Assembly: GCF_007990755.1 (NCBI RefSeq)
Contig: NZ_BJXA01000014.1
Span: 62,001-126,000 of the forward strand
Direction of reading: 5' to 3'
DNA: 64,000 nucleotides
DNA from: Nocardia ninae NBRC 108245
Lineage (GTDB): Bacteria; Actinomycetota; Actinomycetes; Mycobacteriales; Mycobacteriaceae
The position numbers were made by a program, and so were the translations under genes. A model generated the notes under the pieces. The model was not told the origin of the DNA. It saw nothing but the letters and a program-made list of their open reading frames with translations, and did no database searches. Shown here one piece after another: positions 40,552 to 48,503 of this stretch. The number at the start of each line of letters is the position of its first letter. The first letter of the stretch is position 1.

Positions 40552-41156
40552 TGCGCGCCGTGCTTCGGCTCTACTCCACCAACGACACCTGGCACAAACC
40601 GCCCGAGCTGGAATCGATCGAAGTCATCGACCGGGCAGGGGGTGGTGGCGGCAACGCCACCAACGGCGGAGGCGGCGGCGCCGCCGTGCAGCCACGCCGC
40701 ATCCGCGCCAGCCAACTACCCGACACCATCGCCATCATCGTCGGCCCCGGCGGCGAGGTCGGACTCGACGGTGGACTTACCGCATTCGGTGACCTCATCA
40801 CCGCTCCACCAGGACTCGGTGCGGACCACGGCGGTACCGGCGGACGCTCCAACATGCGTGGCGGAAACGGCGGCGGCCCAAACCAATCCGGCGAATCGGT
40901 GAGTTCCGGCGTCGTCGCCTTGCTCGCCGGAGGCGGCGGTGGCGCGGGATCCGGATCGACCGGCGGCGCATCCGGATTCGTGCCCGCGGGCACGAGTTAT
41001 CCGGTGCTGTGGCAGGCCGGTCAATCCGGCGGTGGCGGCCACGCCGGGCAACCCGGCGGTTTCCCCGCCGGTGGCGGCGGTGCGGGCGCACCCGGCGCGG
41101 CAGGGCTACTCACCCTCATCGAATACCTCTTCGAACCGACGCCAACCACGCCCTGA
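40551..41156 (+). CDS. Second glycine-rich tail protein
   Basis: ATG overlaps the preceding stop by one base. The 201-residue product has a short strand-forming start (MRAVLRLYSTNDTWHKPPELESIEVIDRAGGGGG) and Gly-rich repeats throughout, ending LLTLIEYLFEP, an ending comparable to that of the first Gly-rich protein (GVLYVIERF). The two probably assemble together. Confidence 0.7.
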   Translation: MRAVLRLYSTNDTWHKPPELESIEVIDRAGGGGGNATNGGGGGAAVQPRRIRASQLPDTIAIIVGPGGEVGLDGGLTAFGDLITAPPGLGADHGGTGGRSNMRGGNGGGPNQSGESVSSGVVALLAGGGGGAGSGSTGGASGFVPAGTSYPVLWQAGQSGGGGHAGQPGGFPAGGGGAGAPGAAGLLTLIEYLFEPTPTTP

Positions 41157-41214
41157 CTCAAACCCCGTGCGTACCTGCCTATCTCAGGACGCGAGACTCA
41201 AGGAGAGGTAATTC

Positions 41215-41541
41215 ATGGCGTATGCCGTGCTTCACGCCGACGACCTCGGCGGGTACATCGGACCTGCCCGCTGCTACCGACTAGACCCGCCCGTGCGCCT
41301 CGGCGGCACCGACCACGAATACGTCACCGTGTGGGTCCAACCCGGCTTACCGCACCAGCAGGCCGAAGTCGGCGTCGTCGCCGCGACCTCTACCGGCGCG
41401 TGCGCCACCTGGTCGATGCTGCGCCAGCCCGGAAGCTTTGTCCTGCACGGCGATCCGGACACCGACGACTACCTCGACGGCTGCTACACCATGGCCCTCG
41501 GCCTGCTCGGCTACCAACTCGGCGACGCACCCACCAACTGA
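41215..41541 (+). CDS. Small phage protein, 108 residues
   Basis: ATG with AAGGAGAGG upstream. The product (MAYAVLHADDLGGYIGPARCYRLDPPVRLGGTDHEYVTVWVQPGLPHQQAEVGVVAA...) is beta-rich and unrecognised. It ends the rightward late operon, before a hairpin terminator shared with the opposing gene. Confidence 0.6.
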   Translation: MAYAVLHADDLGGYIGPARCYRLDPPVRLGGTDHEYVTVWVQPGLPHQQAEVGVVAATSTGACATWSMLRQPGSFVLHGDPDTDDYLDGCYTMALGLLGYQLGDAPTN

Positions 41542-41560
41542 CACAACCCGGCACGCGATC

Positions 41561-41586
41561 GAGCCCCGGCCTCACGGCCGGGGCTC
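41561..41586. terminator. Bidirectional hairpin terminator
   Basis: GAGCCCCGGCC and GGCCGGGGCTC form a perfect 11-bp stem with loop TCAC between convergent genes ending at 41541 and 41603. Confidence 0.8.
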
Positions 41587-41602
41587 CATTCGCATATTCG
41601 GG

Positions 41603-42151
41603 TCAGGATGAAACCTGGCCCCCGCCGGTCGCACGTCGCCGCGCCTCCAGCCAATCCTCTCGTTTGAATTCGCCCAACCCGTCCAGCCCTCGTTCGTCCA
41701 CGATCGACATCGCGGCCACGATCACCTCCGGCGAGGGCACCAACTCGAACTCAGGTTCCGGAGGAGCTGGCGCTGTGGTGCGGTCGATCCGTAGATCCGC
41801 CGCCTCCTCCACCCAGGTGTGGTCGGTGAACAACACCAGCACCGGCCCCGGTCGTTGCGGATCTGGAAACACCCGTTTGACCCGGCGGTCGCCCTCGTGC
41901 CACCGATCGAACGGAAGCAGATCACCCACTGCCACCGTGGTGTCCCACGGCAGCCGCCCGGTGATCGTGTAATCGATCGCCCAACTATCGGTGCACTCCG
42001 CGCAAATGGTGATGCCATGATCGCACGCATCGGTACTGGATGCGATCGGGATTACGACTTCATCGACGAGATAGGTCATGGTATTCGAACCGGCTGGGAC
42101 ATAGCTGTTGTCGATGGTTGCGGTCACCGTCCGTACGGCAGCGTCGGTCAT
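41603..42151 (-). CDS. Hypothetical protein, 182 residues, with Cys cluster
   Basis: ATG preceded by GGGAGGAACG on the minus strand. The product contains CDHGITICAECTDSW, a possible metal site, and an acidic C-terminal region (EREDW-like ending DGLGEFKREDWLEARRR). No family recognised. It is convergent with the phage late operon and may be the last gene of the prophage. Confidence 0.6.
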   Translation of the reverse strand: MTDAAVRTVTATIDNSYVPAGSNTMTYLVDEVVIPIASSTDACDHGITICAECTDSWAIDYTITGRLPWDTTVAVGDLLPFDRWHEGDRRVKRVFPDPQRPGPVLVLFTDHTWVEEAADLRIDRTTAPAPPEPEFELVPSPEVIVAAMSIVDERGLDGLGEFKREDWLEARRRATGGGQVSS

Positions 42152-42169
42152 TGTTTCGTTCCTCCCGAA

Positions 42170-42197
42170 CTACGTGATCTGTATATACGGAACGTAG
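42170..42197. promoter_or_regulatory. Operator-like inverted repeat
   Basis: CTACGT and ACGTAG flank the palindrome GTATATAC, just upstream of the minus-strand gene ending its start at 42151. The region from here to 42313 is clearly AT-richer than its surroundings. Confidence 0.35.
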
Positions 42198-42313
42198 CTA
42201 TGGACGACGGAAACCGGAACCCAGCTATCGAGTCATTTGAAAGTGAAAAACATTGGGGGACAACCATTTATGGTATTAAATTCATCGTTCGGCCGTTGAT
42301 ATCGCTACACCAC

Positions 42314-43639
42314 TCAGTCTGTTGCCGGTTCGCCGATGGCGTCGGCCTCGGGATGGGTTGCCAAGTACGCATCTCGGACGGCCGGGGTGCTTAGCACGAG
42401 AGCGCCTGCAAGCCAGGCGCGGTCGCCTCGCTGGGGATGGCGCTCACTCAGCGGTCGGGCTAGGTGGCGGGTCGCTGTTCCTGCCGGATCGCTGTCGTAA
42501 GGGTAGGCGCCCCACACTGTTGCTTCATCGACGGTGGGATTGCACCAGAATTCGTGCATCACTTCGTGGATCAATGGCCGCGCTTCCTCGGTTTCTAGGT
42601 TTTCGAGGGCGGCGGCGAACTCGTAGAGCGTGGAACGATATATGTCGAGCCCCCAGGTGTCGGCACCCAAGTTCGTCTTCGATTGAAGGATGGGCGCAAC
42701 TTCTCCCGAGGGTTCTCGGTGATAGCCGGAAACGATGCCGTGGTCACCCATGCAGAAGGTTTCGACCAGGAAGGGTGCGTCGGGAACCCGCCAGTTCAAC
42801 CCCTGTCCCACTGCCGTGTTGTAGATGAAGGCGGCGACTTTCTCGGGATCGGTCCAGCCAGTTGGGCGTGGCTCGTGACCCCACAGCAGGACGTGGGGGC
42901 GTTGCAATCCGGCTGTCTCGCAGACCTGAACGAGGGATCCGATCATTCGACCAGTCCAACCGGCATCGACCAGTCCTGTAGTTGGATCGGCGAGCGTATG
43001 TTGCACGGCGTACTCGGTCAGCAGCTCTCGGGTCCGACTGATTCGCGGCGCTGTCGCGGCGGTGACCTCGGGCGTCCGCACGAACCGACGCATGGCGGTG
43101 GCCTGCTGGTCTTGGTCCGCGCGGACGTCAGGATCCAAGGAGACGTGTGACGCGACAAGTAGCGGCTCGAATTCGCTGATCGCGAGTCCCAGGCGCGAAC
43201 ACAGGTCTGCCGCGTTGGATTTCATGAAGCTGTTGAACAACCAGGCTGCCTTGTCTAGGTTGTCGGGGTCAGTTGCTGCCAGGCTCCAGGTGAGTCGACT
43301 GCTGTAGACGTACTGCAGATCCAGGTCTACACCGATCACTGGTGCAAGTCGTCGTGCCAGCTCGTAAAACACCTGCCCGTCACGGGATAAGAACCTGAGG
43401 CGGTGGAGTCCTCGGCGCTGTGCTTCCCGCAGCATCCAGACAACACACCCTGCGAGAGCGGGAGCTGCCACGCCAGCAGCCACGTCCCGGATAACTGCCT
43501 CTCGTTCCGTCCCGGCCGCGGTCTTGGTTCGGGCTTGCTTGCTTGCATAGAGGAACTGCGCTGCTGGGTCACCGAACCGACTGGAGTGGTTCAGCATGAT
43601 CCGTTCGTAACGGGACGTTGCAATGGTTGTGTCGCGCAT
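42314..43639 (-). CDS. HAD-superfamily-like protein (surface polysaccharide type)
   Basis: The 441-residue product contains HRLRFLSRDGQVFYELARRLAP, followed by LQYVYSSRLTWSLAA and VDAGWTGRMIGSLVQV, the pattern of predicted HAD-type proteins found in glycan gene clusters, where SRDG replaces the canonical DxD region. It starts 3 nt after the stop of the STAND regulator and is therefore probably co-transcribed with it. It may be a phosphatase-like or carbohydrate-modifying enzyme; the catalytic aspartates were not confirmed. Confidence 0.6.
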   Translation of the reverse strand: MRDTTIATSRYERIMLNHSSRFGDPAAQFLYASKQARTKTAAGTEREAVIRDVAAGVAAPALAGCVVWMLREAQRRGLHRLRFLSRDGQVFYELARRLAPVIGVDLDLQYVYSSRLTWSLAATDPDNLDKAAWLFNSFMKSNAADLCSRLGLAISEFEPLLVASHVSLDPDVRADQDQQATAMRRFVRTPEVTAATAPRISRTRELLTEYAVQHTLADPTTGLVDAGWTGRMIGSLVQVCETAGLQRPHVLLWGHEPRPTGWTDPEKVAAFIYNTAVGQGLNWRVPDAPFLVETFCMGDHGIVSGYHREPSGEVAPILQSKTNLGADTWGLDIYRSTLYEFAAALENLETEEARPLIHEVMHEFWCNPTVDEATVWGAYPYDSDPAGTATRHLARPLSERHPQRGDRAWLAGALVLSTPAVRDAYLATHPEADAIGEPATD

Positions 43640-43642
43640 CGG

Positions 43643-46585
43643 TCACCATTCTTTCAGCACCGCGCCGACTCTATCCGGGGTGGCGATGTCGTGGCGATGA
43701 CAGATCGTTATGGCCGCGCCCATCAGCGGAGCGGAGTCCTCGCCCCGTTGTTCGGCCAGCCTGGCCAGGCTGGCCTGAACACGCGCAACCCACAATTCAT
43801 CGCCAAGCTCTGTGAAGATCGAGCGGGCGCAGGCTAGGGCGGCTTCCGCTGCATCGAAATTGCCTGTGTCTCTGCGTAACACACCGAGTTCCCGCAACGC
43901 CCTCGCTTCGGCTGGGCGGTCGCCGATGGATCGGAAAACCGCGAGCGCTGCCTCGACTTGATAGTCTGCGACCTCCCACTGCTCATCGCATCGGTTCAGG
44001 TCTGCCATGCTCAGTTGTGTACGCGCAGACCAACGTTCATCGCCGATACCCTCGAATATCTGCAATGCGTTCTGAAGGTCGGCTGCGGCAGCAGCCCGGT
44101 TCTCGGCGAGGCGATACGCGTCACCTCGGTTGCGAAGCGTGACACCCATGCCGCGACGGTCGGCGAGCAACTCGAATCGCGACAGGCATTCGTCGAAGAC
44201 AGCCAACGCTCCCTTGATGTCTCCTTCGTTGCGGCGCACGACTGCTATGTGCCGGAGCGCTCGGGCCTCCCAGCGTTGATCTTCGAGTCGCCGGAAAGTC
44301 GTGAGCGCCTGGGTGAACAGGCGGGCCGCCTCCTCGTTGCGCCACTGATCGCGATGGACCAGCCCATAGCGGATCAGTGTTCGTGCTTCTTCGAGCTGGT
44401 CGTTGAGACTGCGGTAGATGGTCAGGCTCGCTTCGAAATGCTCGCGGGCGTCATCCCATCGGGACAATCCACGGCTCGCGTCGGCGATGCCGTTGAGAAC
44501 ACCAGCGACGGATCGTGTGTCGCCTTCGGTTTGGACGATGTCGAGCGCAGCGGAGAAGGCTCTGATGGCGTCGTCGAGTCGTCCCTGGTATCGCCGGGTG
44601 TCACCGAGGTTTCTCATTGCGGCTGCCCACTGGCGCCGGTCGCCGATGCGCAAGAAGATCTCGGTTGCCTGGGTGAGCATGTCGACGGCTTCACCGAAGC
44701 GCCCTAGCTCGCGGTAGAGCGCGCCCATGTTCCGGAGGATCACTGCTTCGGCGTGATGATTCGCCATCTTTCGTGCTGCATCACGGGCGAGCCGATGGGT
44801 ATGGGCCCATGCTTGCCAATCGGCACGCCAGTCGAACATCGTGGGCAGTGTTTCTACGAGTTGCCAAGTGCGATCCCATAATTCAGCGTCATACGCAAGA
44901 TCCACCGCAGCAATCAAGTTGGCACGTTCAGCTGTGAACCATCCGCGTGGATCGTCTCGACAGAGTTTGTCGACTGCCGCAGTTGTGGACGTTGCGGCTG
45001 TCGCAGTTGCGGACGTGGCCGCGTGGTCGTCGTACAAGCCGGGATGCAGTGCGGCGGACGCCGCACGGACGCCGTCGGTGTACCGGCCGACGAGTCGATG
45101 GACGGCTGCGCAACGTAGGTCGGGTGCATCGAGGGTCGTGGAGCACTCGCGGGCGAAGTCTCGGATCAGATCGTGCAGCCTGTATCGGATCAGCCCAACT
45201 GCATCGGTGCCCGCGACTTCGACGAGCTGTGCGTCGACGAGACACTCCAATAGCTGCTCGGCCTCATCAACATCGACGTCGAGCAGCGCGGCGACATTCC
45301 ACGCGGGAAAGCTCGCCGCAGTCAACGCCAGCATCCGGAAAGTTGTTTGCTCCTGGTTACTGCGGCTCTGGTAGCTCAAAGCGAAGGAGGCCCGGACCTC
45401 GAGGTCGCCGGCCTTCAGCAGGTCCAAACGGCGGCTTTCGTCAGCGAGCCGGTCGGCGAACCATGAGATCTTCCACGTCGGCCTGGACATCAGGCGCGCC
45501 CCCGCGATGCGCAGCGCGAGGGGTAGATAGCCACACAGCCGGGCCACTTCGAGAACTGAATCCGGTTCTGTTGCCGCGCGCTGAGATCCGACCAGCGCCA
45601 TGAGCAGCGTGGCCGCTTGCTCTGCCGGAAGAACGTCCAGATGGATCGTGTTCGAACCAGACAGGGCTGCCATATGGGATCGGCTGGTGACAAGGACCGC
45701 GCTGGTCGCAGCACCTGGCAAGAGCGGGCGGATTTGCGTTTCGTCGGCGGCGTTGTCGAGGACGACGAGGATGCGGCGCCGGGCCAGGTGTGTGCGATAC
45801 ATCCGCGCCCGTTCGTCTGTGCCCTCCGGAATGTCGGTGCCAGCAACGCCGAGCTCACGCAGGAAGCCCGCCACGACTTCGCCAGCTGCTAGTGGATGAG
45901 GTTCGACGCCACGAAGGTTGGCGTAAAGCTGACCGTCAGGAAATGCGTGGGCAACCATGTGCGCGACATGGATCGCGAGGGCTGTCTTGCCAACACCGGC
46001 CTGACCGGAAACCGTCGCGATCGGTACCGCGGTCCTCGTGGTGGAGGCCAGGACGTTGATCAGCTGCGCGATCTGGTCGTTGCGGCCGGTGAAGTCGTCG
46101 GTGTCGGGAGGCAGATGTCTCAGCGCTCTGGAGCCGCTGTCACTGTCCGACGACCTTCCGTGCCCGGTGTCGCTGCCCTGCGCCGATCGTTCCAGCGCCA
46201 TCCGTACAGACGGCGCATAGTCCGAAGCCCAACCCAGCTGGACCGGATTCGTCCGAAACAGGCGACACAGCAGGTCCTGATAGTCCCAACTCGGGCGCGA
46301 TCCGGCTTCCCACTCCATCCAGGACCGGGCGACAAGCCCTCGTTGCTTGAGCTTCTCGCGTCGACACATCAGATGGAACTGATCGACGGCCTCGGCGACT
46401 GTCCATCCCCAGGCGAGCCTGTGTGACTTGAACAGGTTGTGCCCGCATTGTTCAGCGATCTCGTGGGCCATGGCGTGCAGGAGTTCGATCCGCAGATCAT
46501 CGCCGCGCCGTAGGTCGTGGAGATATCGGCTACGGATTCGGTCGGCGCAGCTGTCCTCACGACGCCCAGATCCGTTCTCGCCCAT
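43643..46585 (-). CDS. STAND/NB-ARC regulator with TPR repeats
   Basis: From ATG 46585 the product is 980 residues. An N-terminal helical region with an XRE-like stretch (LKQRGLVARSWMEWEAGSRPSWDYQDLLCRLF) is followed by an NB-ARC ATPase (Walker A VSGQAGVGKTALAIHVA, Walker B RRILVVLDNA, then LVTSRSHMAAL and GYLPLALRIAGA). A winged-helix segment comes next, and a long TPR superhelix makes up the C-terminal half. This is the layout of AfsR-like regulators lacking the SARP domain. The frame is open to 46684, but only 46585 fits the family start. It is divergent from the peptide biosynthetic locus and probably controls it. Confidence 0.8.
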   Translation of the reverse strand: MGENGSGRREDSCADRIRSRYLHDLRRGDDLRIELLHAMAHEIAEQCGHNLFKSHRLAWGWTVAEAVDQFHLMCRREKLKQRGLVARSWMEWEAGSRPSWDYQDLLCRLFRTNPVQLGWASDYAPSVRMALERSAQGSDTGHGRSSDSDSGSRALRHLPPDTDDFTGRNDQIAQLINVLASTTRTAVPIATVSGQAGVGKTALAIHVAHMVAHAFPDGQLYANLRGVEPHPLAAGEVVAGFLRELGVAGTDIPEGTDERARMYRTHLARRRILVVLDNAADETQIRPLLPGAATSAVLVTSRSHMAALSGSNTIHLDVLPAEQAATLLMALVGSQRAATEPDSVLEVARLCGYLPLALRIAGARLMSRPTWKISWFADRLADESRRLDLLKAGDLEVRASFALSYQSRSNQEQTTFRMLALTAASFPAWNVAALLDVDVDEAEQLLECLVDAQLVEVAGTDAVGLIRYRLHDLIRDFARECSTTLDAPDLRCAAVHRLVGRYTDGVRAASAALHPGLYDDHAATSATATAATSTTAAVDKLCRDDPRGWFTAERANLIAAVDLAYDAELWDRTWQLVETLPTMFDWRADWQAWAHTHRLARDAARKMANHHAEAVILRNMGALYRELGRFGEAVDMLTQATEIFLRIGDRRQWAAAMRNLGDTRRYQGRLDDAIRAFSAALDIVQTEGDTRSVAGVLNGIADASRGLSRWDDAREHFEASLTIYRSLNDQLEEARTLIRYGLVHRDQWRNEEAARLFTQALTTFRRLEDQRWEARALRHIAVVRRNEGDIKGALAVFDECLSRFELLADRRGMGVTLRNRGDAYRLAENRAAAAADLQNALQIFEGIGDERWSARTQLSMADLNRCDEQWEVADYQVEAALAVFRSIGDRPAEARALRELGVLRRDTGNFDAAEAALACARSIFTELGDELWVARVQASLARLAEQRGEDSAPLMGAAITICHRHDIATPDRVGAVLKEW

Positions 46586-46883
46586 ATTCTTTACGCCCCC
46601 CACATTGCGTTCCCGCGACACGTGATGGCCTGTACGGTAACCCGCCCTACCCGACTGCCGCATGGCATCGGGCTCGACGAGCACGCAAGAGTGCCGCGCA
46701 GGTGAGGTGGCGTCTCGGTCTGGCTGAGGTCACCGCCGATGCGGTGGCTGTCAGCAGCGAAAAGGTCCTGCGGTGTCACCTCTCGCGTGTGAGGCGCGCT
46801 CTCGTCTATCCGTGGAGCCCGGTGCCCGGCGACCCTGGACTGTGCGCTTTGACCGGCACGCAACCACTTTGAAGGGAGGACCA
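46586..46883. other. Divergent intergenic region of the biosynthetic locus
   Basis: About 300 bases between the leftward regulator and the rightward precursor candidate. It must hold both promoters. TTGACC at 46849-46854 resembles a -35 box, but no -10 box is found at the right distance. No repeat or riboswitch-like structure was recognised. Confidence 0.4.
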
Positions 46884-46946
46884 ATGACCAAGCGACCCTG
46901 GCGTCGACCACTGTGGCGTGCTCGAAATGTCCGGACCCACTGCTGA
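46884..46946 (+). CDS. Candidate ribosomal peptide precursor, 20 residues
   Basis: A 20-codon frame with one of the strongest ribosome-binding sites in the region (GAAGGGAGGA, about 3 nt before ATG). The peptide is very basic, contains PWRRP and PLWRA as an imperfect repeat with two Trp, and ends in THC. It is the first frame of an operon-like set encoding a PqqD-like recognition protein and two radical SAM enzymes, where a precursor gene is expected. It overlaps no other likely gene. Its function is inferred from position, Shine-Dalgarno strength and composition; it could also be a leader peptide or meaningless. Confidence 0.45.
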   Translation: MTKRPWRRPLWRARNVRTHC

Positions 46947-47037
46947 TACCCCTCGCCCATCGCGGTGTGCGGATCGCCGACGCCGACCATTCGCACACCG
47001 CAACCAGCGCTACCAACCGGATAGGCAAGGAAGCACA

Positions 47038-47328
47038 TTGACTCCCAAGCAGCTTGCAGACATCAGTGTGGCGCTACAACCACATGCGGTGTGTCGGAGG
47101 ACAACCTCCGGCTTGACGATGCTCTTCGATCGTGCCAAGGGGGTGATGTACGAGCTCAACGAATCCGCTTCAGCCATAGTCGAACTGCTCAGCACCGATC
47201 CCATGCCAGTCGGCCAGATCGTCGACACCTTATGCGCACAGTTCGAGGCGCCGAGCGAGGAGATCGCCGCCGATGTGCAAGTGTTCGTCGACGATTTCCT
47301 CGAAGCTGGCATGTTGAAGACGAGCTGA
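47038..47328 (+). CDS. PqqD-like peptide recognition protein (RRE)
   Basis: TTG at 47038 follows AAGGAAG and gives 96 residues that fit the PqqD family end to end: VALQPHAVCRRTTSGLTMLFDRAKGVMYELNESASAIVELLSTDPMPVGQIVDTLCAQFEAPSEEIAADVQVFVDDFLEAGML. An upstream in-frame extension to 46918 is unlike the family and lacks a ribosome-binding site. PqqD-like proteins bind precursor peptides and present them to radical SAM enzymes. The radical SAM gene follows after 5 nt. Confidence 0.85.
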   Translation: MTPKQLADISVALQPHAVCRRTTSGLTMLFDRAKGVMYELNESASAIVELLSTDPMPVGQIVDTLCAQFEAPSEEIAADVQVFVDDFLEAGMLKTS

Positions 47329-47333
47329 TCATC

Positions 47334-48503
47334 GTGCAGCACAACATGCTTCTAGCGTGGCCGGATGATTTTCAGCTGACCGAAAACCCTATACCGATCC
47401 TCGTCCAGCTCGGTCTGACCTATCGCTGCAACCTCAAGTGCACCCACTGCTACGCCCTGTATCGGCGCTCCAGAGACGAATTCACCCTCACTGAGATTGA
47501 AAGCCTTGCCGATCAACTTTATGACGCGGGTAGCGCGAGCCTGGTCTACTCGCACGGGGAGAACATGATTCGGCGCGACTTCCACGATGCTGCCACGATC
47601 TTCCGTGACCGCGACTTCTATCAGACGCTGATGCTCAACGGGTTCTATGTGCGCACGCCCGATGATGCGGCGCGACTTGTCCAATCCGGCATCAACCGAA
47701 CAATGGTGTCCATCGATAGCATCGACCCGACAGTGCACGACAAGGTCCGGGGCAAGTCCGGCGCGTTCGACGTCGCCGTCCGGGCACTGCGTCTGCTGAA
47801 GGACGCCGGGATACCCACCGTCGGCTTCTCTACGACGATCGACACTCACAACTACGGGCAGGTCGAGCGAATCGCGGAATTCGCCCGCGACCTTGGTATT
47901 GACGCGGTCAGCTTCATGCAGAACCGCTACAACCTCACCAATGTCTTCGATCGCGCTCTCTGGCCTACCTACCAGGCCGTATGCCGCACGCTGTATCAAC
48001 TGATTCTCGACAATCAGGGAGTGCTGGACGTCTACACCCACGACCCCTTTATGCTCACCGTGCTCGATGACCGGCTGACCGATCGTCGTGCCCGCGAAAC
48101 CTTCATCGGCTCGAACCTGTGCAACGTCGCAACCAGCATGGTCTCGATCGACCCGATCGGAAACGTCTCCGGGTGCAACTTCATCGAGGAAAGCATCGGC
48201 AATGTCCGGGACGAGCCCTTCCAGCAGATCTGGGACCGGCTGGTCAACCGGTATTCCGACCGAATCGAATCTCCGTCAGGCCCGTGCGGGTCATGTTCGG
48301 CACTTGGTCCGTGCATGGGTGGTTGCAAAGCTTTTCACTACAACGGCAAGTATGACGAGCGCTGCGGTGAGCAGCGGTTTGTCGACCAGGAGTCGCATCA
48401 GATCGGCACCAGCGACAAACCGATTCCGGTGAGCGCACCGGGTCGAGCGCCCGGCGTCTTCGTCGGACTGCCCCGTGTCCGGGTGAGCGAGGAGACACGA
48501 TGA
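47334..48503 (+). CDS. Radical SAM/SPASM peptide-modifying enzyme
   Basis: About 389 residues. The [4Fe-4S] motif TYRCNLKCTHCYA places C32, C36 and C39 in CxxxCxxC. The barrel continues with GINRTMVSIDSIDPTVHDKVRG. The C-terminal region has SPASM-type cysteines (SNLCNVATSMVSIDPIGNVSGCNFIEESIGN and GPCGSCSALGPCMGGCKAFHYN...C), which should hold auxiliary clusters. Such enzymes crosslink or cleave peptide side chains in RiPP pathways of the PqqE, MftC and sactipeptide type. GTG at 47334 or ATG at 47346 may be the start. Directly follows the PqqD-like gene. Confidence 0.85.
   Translation: MQHNMLLAWPDDFQLTENPIPILVQLGLTYRCNLKCTHCYALYRRSRDEFTLTEIESLADQLYDAGSASLVYSHGENMIRRDFHDAATIFRDRDFYQTLMLNGFYVRTPDDAARLVQSGINRTMVSIDSIDPTVHDKVRGKSGAFDVAVRALRLLKDAGIPTVGFSTTIDTHNYGQVERIAEFARDLGIDAVSFMQNRYNLTNVFDRALWPTYQAVCRTLYQLILDNQGVLDVYTHDPFMLTVLDDRLTDRRARETFIGSNLCNVATSMVSIDPIGNVSGCNFIEESIGNVRDEPFQQIWDRLVNRYSDRIESPSGPCGSCSALGPCMGGCKAFHYNGKYDERCGEQRFVDQESHQIGTSDKPIPVSAPGRAPGVFVGLPRVRVSEETR

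Larger units (their letters stand above)
1..42200. mobile_element. Siphovirus-type prophage (left end outside window)
   Basis: A near-complete set of long-tailed phage genes occurs in the usual order: replication and methylation genes, terminase, portal, prohead protease, HK97 capsid, connectors, major tail protein, frameshifted tail chaperones, tape measure, distal tail proteins, endolysin, holin and glycine-rich tail proteins. No integrase, excisionase or repressor is visible, so these must lie to the left of the window or be missing. The right limit is placed in the AT-richer gap after the minus-strand gene ending at 42151. This is inference, because no direct repeat or tRNA marks an attachment site. 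Confidence 0.88.

Noticed and set aside
46918-47037. N-terminal extension of the PqqD-like protein
   Set aside because: The extension is Arg-rich, lacks a ribosome-binding site and overlaps the 20-codon frame; TTG 47038 has AAGGAAG.
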